This document shows, piece by piece, positions 9,104 through 18,783 of a stretch of 64,000 bases of DNA. The stretch lies in assembly GCA_014529385.2 (NCBI GenBank), contig CM043953.1:66894372-66958371 (forward strand). Reading direction: 5' to 3'. Made by a program: the position numbers and the translations under genes. The first letter of the stretch is position 1; each line of letters opens with the position of its first letter. This stretch comes from Adiantum capillus-veneris (Eukaryota > Streptophyta > Polypodiopsida > Polypodiales > Pteridaceae). Under the pieces are notes generated by a model. That model searched no databases and was not told the DNA's origin. It was given only the letters and a program-made list of their open reading frames with translations.

Positions 9104-10014
9104 GGCAGGGGAACGGAGTCCCCACTTTCAGAGCGTGCCGCCCCTGACGCAGAGGACGAGGATACTGACACACCCATGCCAGACACGCATGGACGCTAAC
9201 ACAGGGTTAAATATGGTTGGGAAGTGGACTTCCCCACAACAAAATACAGGGAATTTCAGCGTCGTCTACAAATTCTTATACATTCAACGTATAACAACTG
9301 TTTTATAAAGTTTAGAGACCAATTGCCCGATCATGGACAGTACATTCAAGACGCTCTGTTAGCTAGATTTCCAAACGTCCCCAGTCAACGTTTTTCACAA
9401 CACTGGTTGGAGGGCTACGTAAAGACATTTTGGAAAAACAAGCAGTCCAGTGTGCGGCATGGAGCAGTCAACCAGGTCAGAGATCCAGACATAAGTTACC
9501 GCGGTGGCAACATGGCAGACACGGAGTGGGAGTGGGCAATTCAAGGAAAGAGCGATCAAGCTGCGACAGGCTCATCATACAAACAACAACGCAAGGCTCG
9601 TGCAAGACAAACTCCCACGCACTATGGCTCAGGAGGCAAGGGAGCTTAGAAGGATAAATATGTAAGATTAATTGAATTATAACGTTGATCGGTAATTATA
9701 AAGATTGTAGTTGATGATTTGGTATTGTTATTGCTAACTTAGAAAAATATCACTCTCTATCGACCAACTAGAGAGATGGTCAAGTATCGGGAGAGACATA
9801 CAGAATTTGATACTTGGTGATGGTTGTTCAAAAACAACCACCTCTCGCGAGCAATTCGAGGCGACGGTTGGATCACTACATGTGGTAAGTTTAAACAAGT
9901 AATTTTGTATCAATTGTTTTGAGTTGTTGATAATTGTTTAATTTGGTTTGGGTTTATGTAGAGTCAAAGTGATCAAACGTACGTGCCTCTCGACAACGAT
10001 GAGATAGAAAAATA
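9104..10014 (+). pseudogene. Element-encoded ORF, 3' exons (frameshifted)
   Basis: Three exon-like blocks can be read. The first runs to 9661 and ends at a GTAAGA donor (9662). It holds WLEGYVKTFWKNKQSSVRHG in one frame and, after a shift near 9480-9500, KLPRTMAQEARELRRIN in another. An 81-base intron (9662-9742) ends in the branch-like word ctaac and TTAG. Block two is stop-free in the matching phase (DQLERWSSIGRDIQNLILGD) and ends at a GTAAGT donor near 9894. Block three (from about 9961) ends at the stop codon at 10012-10014. The protein family is not recognised. Location beside the CACTA terminus suggests a CACTA accessory or transposase-region protein; this is inference. Confidence 0.4.
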
Positions 10015-10473
10015 ATTTGTCCAAACTTTTGTAAAGTCCCAATGTGGCACAATGTATATACAACTATTTACTTTTTATTGTAACTTTTTTAAATAGTTGA
10101 TCTTCTGCATTTTAATTTTTCAAGGTAAATTAAATTCAATTTCAATTCTTTGGTATTTTTTTTATACTCTTCCAAAAAAAATTTGATGTTTCATTGTTTT
10201 ATGCGGGTCAAAAATAAAGTTGCTCATTTGGGCAACCCAAAATTGGGTGGCCCAATTGAGCACCTTTATTTTTGAATTGGTGTGTAGCGGCAATAAGCGT
10301 GGTAATAAATGCGCGAACCGGCGTGGTAATAGCAGCGGGTATATTGCCGTGACTATTACCGCATTTATTGTTGAGAAACCACTACCACGTCCATAGCCGC
10401 GGTTATTGCCGCTCCCGTAAATTTTTCTCTCTCCTTTTTCTTTTGTTTTTCCACGGCTATGGAAGCGGTTATA

Positions 10474-10492
10474 GACAACTCCTCTTATAGTG
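10474..10492 (-). repeat. CACTA terminal inverted repeat (right end)
   Basis: The reverse complement reads CACTATAAGAGGAGTTGTC. The next three bases on the plus strand are TAA, the candidate 3-bp target duplication; its partner has not been found. Confidence 0.65.
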
Positions 10493-10499
10493 TAATGTA

Positions 10500-11956
10500 G
10501 CATTGTAAGGATTGACAAGGTTCATACTATCCTTAAGGTGTATTCCTTGCATCCATCTAGCATCTTCAAAAGGATAATTTTTTAACTTAATAAGATACAG
10601 TCGGATAATCTTACCGTGTCATAGTACATTGTCTTCATGCCGAAGGATAGCTTTGGGTTGTAGCACCTCTTCTTGGTCTTCAACTTCGGAAGGGTCTTTA
10701 ATAATTGGTTTACTTTGTGGCTCTCCTTTGTAAGGCTTAAGTAGGATCACATGAAAAGCATTGTGTATGAGCTAATGGTTGGGAAACTTGAGAAGATAAG
10801 CCATCTCATTGATGGGCTTCAAGATTTGGAAAGGAACATAGTATCTTTCTGCTAGCTTAGCATAATACTTTTGATGGCCCGTAGGATTTTTGCCCATCGT
10901 TTGCCACAATCCATTCTTAGGAAACTTAAGTAATACCCAATCATTTTCTTTGAATGTTAAGGCGCTTCTGTGTTTGTCAACAACAGCTTTTTGCCTTTGT
11001 TGAGAGATGGATATAGCCTCCTTAATCTTTTAAAAAGATTCTTGTAGGTCACGGCTATACTAATCGGCAGCAAAGATCTTCCCATGTTCTTTGAGTATCA
11101 AGGACTTTTAGGTCTTCCCTCAATGATCTCAAAAGGTGATTTTCCTATAGAAATATGTATAGTATTATTGTAGGCATACTCTACAAGAGGTAAGTACTTT
11201 TCCCATTGTGAGTGTTGATCTACTTCTATAACACAAGTCTTTAGTAGATCAAGTATCATAAGATTGGCTATCTCACTTTGGCCATCTGTTTGTGGGTGAT
11301 AGGCCAAAGAGAAATTCAATCTTGTTCCTAGATTTTCAAGAGACCTTTCTAGAAATTACTGGTCATTCTAGGATCTCTATCTAAAACGATGGATGTTGGT
11401 AATCCATGGTGTTTAAAAATATGTGATATGAAGAGAGTTTCCATTTGGTGTGCCTTAATAGTCTTTTTTATAAGAATAAAGTGTGCTTGCTTGCTAAACC
11501 TGTCGACTATTATCCATATTCCCATCTTCCCATGGATAGACTTGGGTGATCCAAAGATGAAATCCATGGATATACTCTCCCATGTTGAATTTGGGATTGA
11601 AAATCGCTAGAGTAATCCAAGTTGCTTTCCTCTATCATACTTCGTCTTTTGGCATACTACACATTTTGAAACATACTCTTGTATGTCCACTTTCATGGTA
11701 GGCCAATAGAAATAAGTAGGTTGAATGCCTCTATGCCCCACGTAGGTAGGAGCATGGGATTCATACAGATATTTCTAACAAGGCGAATGGGTAACACATA
11801 GCCTATTTCCTTAGAGAAGATAACCATCCTGCAAGGCAAATGGTTGCTCTTTCTTCCCCAATGCTAGGGCTGACATTATGTCTCTTAAGTCAAAATTAGT
11901 AGCATACTCATCTATCATAGAAGATAGATCATTGTGAGTAGCTATAGACATTGCAT
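10500..11956 (-). pseudogene. Chromovirus integrase and chromodomain (degraded)
   Basis: The catalytic core is at about 11567-11098. The first Asp is in IIVDRFSKQ, the second in SIVLDRDPRM, and the Glu in HPQTDGQSEIAN, so the D,D,E triad is still present. The C-terminal stretch reads to a chromodomain at about 10610-10540 with YLIKLKNYPFEDARW, the module that targets integration to chromatin marks in chromoviruses. Stops and shifts interrupt the frame (for example between the two core blocks near 11340 and below 11098), so it is a pseudogene. The start of this piece (MSIATHNDLSSM) is the direct continuation of the RNase H part beyond the copia insertion. Confidence 0.75.
11952..11956. repeat. 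Target-site duplication TGCAT (left)
   Basis: TGCAT precedes the copia 5' LTR and is repeated directly after the 3' LTR at 17054-17058. Confidence 0.85.
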
Positions 11957-12141
11957 TATTACCATATACATGTGGTAGTGATGTGTGTGAACACATTAGG
12001 ACTGCCGGAGCATTTTTTCCCTCTTTAGAGGGCTATCTATCTTTCCATTGCACACTAAGTAACACACTCTCTATTGTGTGCCTTGAGATTCCTTCGTCTT
12101 CTCCAAGCTGTGTGTGTTTCTCTTCAACCCTAATTCCAACA
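11957..12141 (+). repeat. Copia 5' LTR (185 bp)
   Basis: It starts TATTACCATATACATG, where the 3' copy has the canonical TGTTACC (G to A at the second base), and ends TTCCAACA. It lacks about 41 bases that are present in the 3' LTR. Confidence 0.9.
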
Positions 12142-12143
12142 AT

Positions 12144-12155
12144 TGGTATCGGAGA
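12144..12155 (+). other. Primer-binding site (initiator tRNA-Met type)
   Basis: TGGTATCGGAGA starts two bases after the LTR end. The consensus is TGGTATCAGAGC. Confidence 0.85.
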
Positions 12156-12456
12156 AGGTCACGTCCTCCCGGGCTTAGTCGCCAGCTACTCCAGCACATG
12201 CTTGCTCATTTTCTCCGATTTCACTACACGCAGTACTGCATAGGCTATTTCATTTTGGGCTCATTTCCGCCTCCATTTCCACTACAGGCAGTACTGCACA
12301 AGCTATTTCGTCATTTTGTGCAGAATTTCTATCAGTGCCGTTTTTTGCATAATAGGTGCCTTATAGTCTTCTACGGTTTGTGCTATATAGCACAGGTTGT
12401 TCCCGCTCCGTTTCTCCTATTTTCGGGCAGTTCTCACATCAAGTGCAGCATTTACC

Positions 12457-13335
12457 ATGGCTGACAACAACAACACAGGTGTGTTCAAGATGTTTGCTAC
12501 TGAGGACAGGTTGGATGGGGACAACTACCCTATGTGGGCTTATATGATGCAACACGTTCTTGTGTCAAAGGGTGTCTGGAACATTGTGCAAGGCATTGAT
12601 GTACGTCCTGGTTCTGAGGATGTAGGCGATGTTGAGGATGTTGCAGGTCTTGCTGCAAGGATTGCAGCTCTTAGAGTTGTTTTGCCTACGATAGAACAAG
12701 CTCGTTGGGATGTTAAGGATGCGTAGGCTCATGCATTGATTGCGTTGTCTGTGAAGCGCACCATTTTTCCTCACATCCGTTCAACAAAATCTGCAAAACA
12801 GGCTTGGGATATTCTAGCATGTCTTTATGCAAGCCGCAATGAGGCTAAAATTGCTTTGCTGCATAAAGATCTGGAGTCGAAGACTATGCATGAGGAAGAT
12901 GATATGGACACTTTCCTTGCTAGTGTCAAGGATATCAATGAGCAACTCATTTCTGCAGGTGAAGTCATCTCAGACAGTTCCCTTGTGCAGACTGTTCTTG
13001 ATGCCTTACCAGATTCCTACCAGACTTTTGCTTGCACTTGGAGACTGATGACACAAGGAAATCCTGAAGTTGTCAAGTTTGATGCATTATGCACATTGCT
13101 GTTGCAAGAGTCACTTTCTAGAAAAAACAGGACTAGGCACCGTGCAGTTGAACAGGCTTTTATTGCTTCTAAAGAAAGGGTAGTAATAGTAATGCAGCCA
13201 CTTCTTATGGTTCTTCTGCGAGTGGCAAAAATTCTTTTCCTAATGCTTCTGCTGGCAGCACTTCGTCTGGCAATTCTGGTGATACGGGCAAAAAGAAGAT
13301 GCGTTGCCATTATTGTAAATCCAATGATCACTTAA
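12457..13335 (+). pseudogene. gag: Copia gag
   Basis: The ATG at 12457 follows the leader and opens MADNNNTGVFKMFATEDRLD. The typical UBN2-type copia gag region follows, with NYPMWAYMMQHVL, then QAWDILACLYASRNEAKIALL and a leucine-rich C-part. It should build the cytoplasmic particle. TAG at 12724-12726 interrupts the frame after codon 89, and the frame resumes in phase. A +1 shift near 13175, at a Ser/Gly/Asn-rich linker, moves the zinc knuckle CHYCKSNDHLIKSC into the next frame (from 13299). Both lesions are fatal for normal expression. Confidence 0.85.
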
Positions 13336-14024
13336 TCAAGTCGTGTCCTAAGTTGAAGGACAAAGAGGCTAAGAAGAAAGAGGACAGTTCCACTGCAAAT
13401 GATGGTTCCACTACAAATGCAGCCATTGTTGAGTCTTCTGTGAAAGGAGACTGTCTTGCTGATGTTGATGCAGAATGGGCTTTTAGCGCAGAGTGCACTT
13501 ACAATCCTGATATCCATGATGCATGCTTGTCAGTTGCTGCAGATTTACATGTGTGGCTTTTCGATAGTGGTGCTACAAAGCACATTACCTCATATCATGA
13601 ATTTTTTACCTCTCTCGAGTTTGTCCCTCATGGGAATTCAGCCACTTGTGCCAACAACGCCTCTTATCCAGTTCAGGGAGTTGGAAAGATTGTGCTCACT
13701 GCTGCTAATGGCAGTTCCTTCACACTTGTTGATGCACTTTATGTACATGGGATCAAGAAGAATCTCTTGTATGCATCCGCACTTGCTAGACTTTGACTTG
13801 TAGTCAAATTTGTGGATGACAGATGTACAGTTCATGATCTCAGTTTTGGTGATGAAATTGTTGCATCTGGGCTTTTGTGCCGTGGGCTGTATAAGCTCAC
13901 TTTGTATGACAAGTGTGGACAAAATTTTGCAAATGTTGTTGCAGATTCAAGGGCTATTTCAGATGCAAAAATTTGGCATGCACGTTTTGGTCATTTGAAT
14001 TTTGCCACTTTGCTGCGTTTGTAG
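13299..14024 (+). pseudogene. Copia zinc knuckle, protease and integrase N-terminus
   Basis: The zinc knuckle CHYCKSNDHLIKSC at the start (C-x2-C-x4-H-x4-C) belongs to gag. The aspartic protease follows with WLFDSGATKHIT as active site. TGA at 13794-13796 falls just after the protease; the same frame continues to TAG at 14022-14024. That second half holds the integrase zinc region start (WHARFGHLNFATL). Confidence 0.85.
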
Positions 14025-14738
14025 AAATCTGACATGGTTGCTTCTTTGCCGCCTCTTGAAGCACCTGTCAAACATGTTTGTGAAGGCTATATTCTGGGTA
14101 AAATGCAGCATTCTAAGTTTCCAAAGGATGGTTCAGTTAGGGCCACATGCAGGTTGCAGCTTGTGCATAGTGATGTTTGTGTGCCCATGCAAACTCCGTC
14201 CTTGGGCAATTACCTGTACTTCGTGACTTTCATTGATGATTACTCCAGGCATGCGTTGGTATTTCCTCTTAAAGCGAAGTCCGAAGTTTTTATGTGCTTC
14301 AAACAATTTCTGGCTATGGCTGAAAATGTCTCAAAATGTACTATGGGCACCCTCCGTTCAGATCAAGGGGGGGAGTATATGTCTCATGAATTTAATGCAT
14401 TTCTGGCTAGTCGTGGGATAAAACACCAATGTATAGTGCCTTATACACCTCAGCAAAATGGTGTTGCTAAGGGAAAAACAGGTCACTTACGGAAATGGCA
14501 CGATGTATGGTCAAAAGTCAAGCTTTGCCACATTCTTTTTGGCTTGAGGTCATCATGTGTGCCACTTAATTATGTACTTAACAGGTGTCCTACAAAAGCT
14601 TTGCAGTCTATTACTCCATATGAATCATGGCATGATAGAAAGCCTTCTATTGAGCACATGCGTGTTTTTGGCTGTTTGGCATATGCTTTGGTGCCACAAG
14701 TGCAGCACAGAAAATTGGATGATAAGGCTGTCAAATGA
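14025..14738 (+). pseudogene. Copia integrase core, catalytic Glu lost
   Basis: This continues in the protease frame. The core shows the first Asp in LVHSDVCVPM, the YFVTFIDDYSRHALVFPLK strand region, and the second Asp in TLRSDQGGEY. At 14469-14471 the place of the catalytic Glu (family pattern QQNGVAERKNR) holds AAG (Lys): PQQNGVAKGK. The enzyme that joins element DNA to the chromosome would therefore be inactive even if translated. TGA 14736-14738 ends this open stretch in the middle of the integrase C-terminal domain. Confidence 0.85.
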
Positions 14739-15110
14739 ATTTTTTTTTGTTATAGTGATAAAAGCAAAGGTTACAGGTTGTATCATCCGCAAACAACACG
14801 TATTCTATTTTCTCGGGATGTAGTGTTTGTGGAAGATTTTGTTCAGCCCTTGCTGTCATGTACTATAGATAGTAATGTAAGCTCACAGGACATTTATGAC
14901 ACTTTGTTGCCTCTTTTCAGCGGTGGAAATACGAATGTAAGTTCCAATGAGGAAAATGTACAGCCTATGGGGGTTTCTGAAAATGTTTTAGGTCAGCCTA
15001 TTACTGATGCAGATGTACATGATGTACTTGATGAGGAAAGGGCTGAAAATGAGCACGCTAGAGGTATTCCAAATGGCTGGTGCACACTTTGCGTGACAGT
15101 AAATTACTAA
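14739..15110 (+). pseudogene. Copia integrase C-terminus and linker
   Basis: In the same phase as the core, SKGYRLYHPQTTRILFSRDV is the usual copia integrase-end motif (GYR...P...RDV.F). An acidic, variable linker to the reverse transcriptase follows. The frame is lost at about 15080-15110. Confidence 0.75.
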
Positions 15111-15111
15111 A

Positions 15112-16752
15112 TTGGATGCACCTTTGTCTAGTCGTACTCGTTCAGTCTCTTGCCATGCATCTTATGCATCAGATTGTTATGCTTTAGCTGTATCTAGCTT
15201 ACATGATGTTGAGGAGCCTCTGTCTTTTGATGAAGCACAGAATTCAAAAAATTGGATGACTGCCATGCAATCAGAATATGATGCACTTACAGAAAATGAC
15301 ACATGGACTTTATGTGATTTGCCTCCTGGAAAAAAGGCCATTGGTACGAAGTGGGTTTACAAGTTAAAACGCAAGCCGGATGGTGAGATCGATCGCCATA
15401 AGGCTCGACTTGTTGCAAAGGGTTATGCACAGCAAAAAGGCATTGATTATGAAGAGACTTTTTCTCCCACTTGTCGTATGACTACTATGCGTTTTCTATG
15501 TACATTGGCATCTCATTTTGGTTGGGATGTACATCAATCAGACATTGTTACTGCTTTCTTGAATGATGACATATTTGCGGAAGTTTATGTAAAGCATCCT
15601 CGCAGTTTTGTCATAAAAGGACAAGAGGACAAAGTGTGCAGATGTAAGAAGGCTTTGTATGGGTTGAAGCAATGTCCTCGTGCTTGGTATGAGAAAGATG
15701 ACACTCATTTGGTGAAACGAGGCTTTCGTAACAGTCCAACAGAAAGCACATTGTATGTAAAGCGTGAGGATGATGTACTTCTCATTGTGGTTCTTTATGT
15801 CGATGATTTGTTGATCATTGGACCAAATGAGAGACATATTGCTGAATTTAAGGCTGATTTGAATTCTACTTTCAAGATGAAAGATTTGGGGATGTTGCAT
15901 CATTACTTGGGTATACAGTTTAAGCAGTGTGATGGTGGTATTGCTTTGTGTCAGAAAAGTTACATAGAAACATTGCTATGTAAGTTTGGACTTGAGGATT
16001 GCAAAAGTATTGCCACTCCCATGGAAACAGGTTTGAAGTTAAGTCTATATGATGCTGGCGGTCCTGCTGATGTCACTCTTTACCATACTGTTGTTGGCTG
16101 CCTCATTTATGTATGCAACACGAGGCAAAACATTCAGTTTGCAGTCTCACAGGTCAGCAGATTTATGCATAGCCCAGGGTCTAAGCATTGGCAAGATCTC
16201 AAGAGGATTTTTCGCTACCTTAGTGGCACTTTACATCTTGGCTTGTTTTATCCCAAGGGGGGATCATTGCCGCCAGACTTACATGCTTTTTCGGACTCAG
16301 ATTGGGCTGGTTTTTTTGACACGCGAGTGTCCACAAGTGGTTTTTGTTTCATGCTTGGGAGTTCATGTATATCATGGTTGAGCAAGAAGCAACCTACAGT
16401 GGCCACTTCGAGTTGTGAGGCTGGGTACACGACAGTCTTCACAGCTGCGGTTGAGTGTGTATGGCTCAGATGCCTTATGGTTGATTTGGGTGTTGGATAG
16501 GACACTGCCAACACTATCTACACGGACAGTCAGAGCGCATTGGCAGTTGCGAGGAACCCAGTTTTTCATGCTCGCACAAAGCACATTGAGGTGCATTACC
16601 ACTATGTCAGGGAGAGGCTCTCAGCAGGAGAGATCAGCTTGGCTTATGTGCCAACACAGGACAACCTTGCAGATCTTTTCACAAAGGCATTGTCTCGTGA
16701 GAAGCTTGAAGCTTTCCGCAAAGCTTTGGGCTTACTCCCCTTTGTGGATTGA
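15112..16752 (+). pseudogene. Copia reverse transcriptase and RNase H
   Basis: The RT is nearly intact. KNWMTAMQSEYDAL and KWVYKLKRKPDGEIDRHKAR mark the start, SDIVTAFLNDDI carries the first Asp, and LYVDDLLIIG (15795-15806) is the YVDD catalytic box. RNase H follows with HAFSDSDWAG, a degenerate SSCEAGYTTV (normally SS.EAEY), and IYTDSQSAL. One TAG at 16498-16500 separates the two halves of RNase H; the frame then continues to the stop at 16750-16752. The last part has the ADLFTKAL motif common to copia ends. RT makes the cDNA in the particle and RNase H removes the RNA template. Confidence 0.88.
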
Positions 16753-16815
16753 TTATGTCCTCAAGGCATGGCACTTCGCTTTACTCATGTGCCAGCTCTC
16801 GTTCACCGCATCACT

Positions 16816-16827
16816 CCAAGGGGGATT
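16816..16827 (+). other. Copia polypurine tract
   Basis: The tract ccaagggggatt directly precedes the TGTTACC start of the 3' LTR. Confidence 0.8.
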
Positions 16828-17053
16828 TGTTACCATATACATGTGGTAGTGATGTGTGTGAACAAATTAGGACCGCTGGGGCATTTTTTCCCTCTTTAGG
16901 AGGTTTTTTCCCCGTGCATTGTATATACGCCCATCACTCTAGGGCTATCTATCTTTCCATTGCACACTAAGTAACACACTCTCTATTGTGTGCCTTCATC
17001 TTCCTTCGTCTTCTCCAAGCTGTGTGTGTATCTCTGCAACCCTAATACCAACA
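16828..17053 (+). repeat. Copia 3' LTR (226 bp)
   Basis: It runs from TGTTACC to TACCAACA. It contains a 41-base stretch (ggttttttccccgtgcattg... near 16899-16940) missing from the 5' LTR. The remaining parts differ by roughly a dozen substitutions by eye. TGCAT follows at 17054-17058. Confidence 0.9.
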
Positions 17054-18783
17054 TGCATTAACTTTTGGTCGTCGTGAAAGTGTATCATCCACTTGATTGT
17101 GCTTACTAGCAATGTAAGCAACATGGAAATTAAATTGCAAAAGAAAAATTTTCCACCTCATTTGTTTGTCGGAAAGCTTGGTTTGCATCATGAAATACTT
17201 GAGACTTTGGTGGTCGGTTCGTAGAACAAATGGAGTTCCCAATAAGTAGTACTTCCATGTGTCTAGGACATGTAGAACAGCTAAAATCTCTTTCTCATAA
17301 ATGCCCTAGACGTGTTCATCCGTATTGAGCCTTCGGCTCTCATATGCCATGCCCCTCTTGAAGCAAAACTGGGGCAATCACCACAAGCATCACATTGGAC
17401 CTCAAATGGCTTTGAGAGATCCGAAAGCATGAGGACTGGTTGGGAGAGAGGTAAGCTTCTCTTTGAGCTTGACAAAAGCATTTTGCTCCTTAGCAGTCTA
17501 TAAATACTTTAGGTTCTTCTTTGTCAAGTCATGTAATGGTCCTGCTATTCGAGAGAATTTTGCTATCATTAGGGAAAATTTGGACTCACAAAGGGGCCTT
17601 ATAAGGAGTTTGACTTTCTCTCTCATGTCCAAAATGGGCGTGCGGTAAATTTTTTGCAAATCAACTCTAAACTTGGCAGATATTTGACAGTTAGAATCTA
17701 CTCTTCAAGCTCTTTCTATTGATATATAGCACGCCATGAGATTCCTCATATTTTGAAATATTCTATTTTTTATTCTCTTGTGATGTGACAACTCCGTTTA
17801 GAATCTAGAGAATCAAAAATAGAATCTTTCAAATCATGAGGAATCTCTTGGCGTGCTATATATCAATAGAAAGAGCTTGAAGAGTGGATTCTAACTGCTG
17901 AATCTCTGCCAAGTTTAGAGTTGATTTGCAAAAAATTACCGCACGCCCGTTTTGGACATGAAAGAGGAAGTCAAACTCCTTATAAGTCCCTTTTGTGAGT
18001 CCAAATTTTCCCTAATGGAAGCGTTTATAGTATGCACACATACCAATAAATTTTCTTAGCTCATGTAGATTCCTTGGATTAGGCCATGCTTTTATTACAT
18101 CTAACTTCAGAGGATCCATACGGATACCGTCTTGAGAGATAATATGACCTAGGTATCGAATCTCTTGAAGGAAAAATTCACTTTTCTTTTGGTTGAGAAA
18201 AAGCTTGTTCTCCCTCAATGCTTGAAAAATCACTTGGAGATGTTGCTTATGTTCCTCCAAAGACTTGGAGTAGATGATGATATCATCAAAGAACACTCTA
18301 GTGAATTTGTGATAGGATCTAAAGATTTATTCCATTAGACGATTGAGCGTGGCTGGTGCATTAGTCAAGCCAAAAGCCATGACTAGATATTCATAGAGGC
18401 CAAAGGTTGTACAAAACACGGTCTTTAGGATATCTTCATCCACTATCCTTATTTGATAATAGTTACTTTTAAGGTCAATCCTATTGAAGTAGGTAGATCC
18501 TTGTAGCTTATCAAGCAGATCTTCTATTCGAGGCACAAGAAATCTATTTTTGATAGTGATATGGTTTAGTGCACGATAGTCCACACACATATGATATGTA
18601 CCATCTTTCTTTTGCACTAAAAGGACTAGAGAACAAAAGGGAGAGGAGCTAGGCCTCACCATCCCTTTTTCTACCAATTACTATACTTGCCTCATGTTCT
18701 CCTCTTGTTTAGCTTGAGAAACTCAATAAGGAGGCTTGTTAGGTGGTGCGATTCCTGGAAGGAGCTCAATGCAATGGTCATCA
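17054..18783 (-). pseudogene. Chromovirus reverse transcriptase and RNase H
   Basis: Right to left, a linker with PGIAPPNKPPY (about 18755-18725) leads to EKGMVRPSSSPFCSLVLLVQKK. Next come the RT palm motifs YFNRIDLKSNYYQIRI, FGLTNAPATL and VFFDDIIIYSKS, whose FFDD catalytic pair is intact. Then come the thumb/connection and RNase H parts (FEVQCDACGD, RTDHQSLKYF, SKHNQVDDTLSRRP). The palm strand is cut at codon level by the foldback insertion (17567-18017). Stops at about 18300-18325 and 18679 and a frameshifted RNase H N-terminus (17281-17481) show decay. The frame passes directly into the integrase part across the copia target site. Confidence 0.85.
17567..18017. mobile_element. Foldback element, copy 2: near-perfect 211-bp arms
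   Basis: Left arm 17567-17778 and right arm 17807-18017 are inverted copies with only scattered differences; the loop is about 28 bases. The outer ends read CATTAGGGAAAATTTGGACT in both arms. It splits the chromovirus RT exactly between the codons of YYKRF and IAKFSRIAGPL, with no detectable target duplication. Blocks at 17636-17661 and 17712-17727 match the element at 8816-9103. There is no coding capacity. The RNA would form a long hairpin. Confidence 0.8.

Larger units (their letters stand above)
8161..10492 (+). mobile_element. CACTA (En/Spm-type) transposon, right part
   Basis: The right border is seen directly: read from the minus strand, the sequence at 10492 starts CACTATAAGAGGAGTTGTC, a classic CACTA terminal inverted repeat. 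The subterminal 250 bases (10240-10480) hold several copies of words such as ggctatgg, gcggttat and ggtaataa in both orientations, as CACTA subterminal regions do. The interior holds intron-containing coding remnants on the plus strand. No matching left terminus (TSD + CACTATAAG) was found, so the element is truncated or its left end has diverged. The left coordinate is only where coding sequence begins. Confidence 0.6.
11957..17053 (+). mobile_element. Complete Ty1/copia retrotransposon, inactive
   Basis: It has both LTRs, a 5-bp target duplication (TGCAT), an initiator-Met-type primer site, a polypurine tract and the copia order gag, protease, integrase, reverse transcriptase, RNase H. At about 5.1 kb it has the normal size. 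Five in-frame stops (12724, 13794, 14022, 14736, 16498) and two frameshifts (near 13175 and 15080-15110) make it non-functional. It is inserted in the chromovirus in opposite orientation and is therefore younger than it. Confidence 0.9.
10493..18783 (-). mobile_element. Ty3/gypsy chromovirus, split by two later insertions
   Basis: Reading right to left, the pol order is linker, reverse transcriptase, RNase H, integrase, chromodomain, as in plant chromoviruses. The copia element at 11957-17053 and the foldback element at 17567-18017 are inserted in it. The host frame resumes cleanly on both sides of each. No gag or LTR is visible: the right end is cut at about 18783, where an unrelated gypsy fragment begins, and the left end abuts the CACTA terminus. 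Confidence 0.8.

Noticed and set aside
9743-9800. RPTREMVKYRERH read as the plant transposase (Ptta/En/Spm) GREPTR motif
   Set aside because: The neighbouring frame is stop-free through the whole exon and splices in phase to the next exon; the RPTREM frame hits a stop. The resemblance is probably chance.
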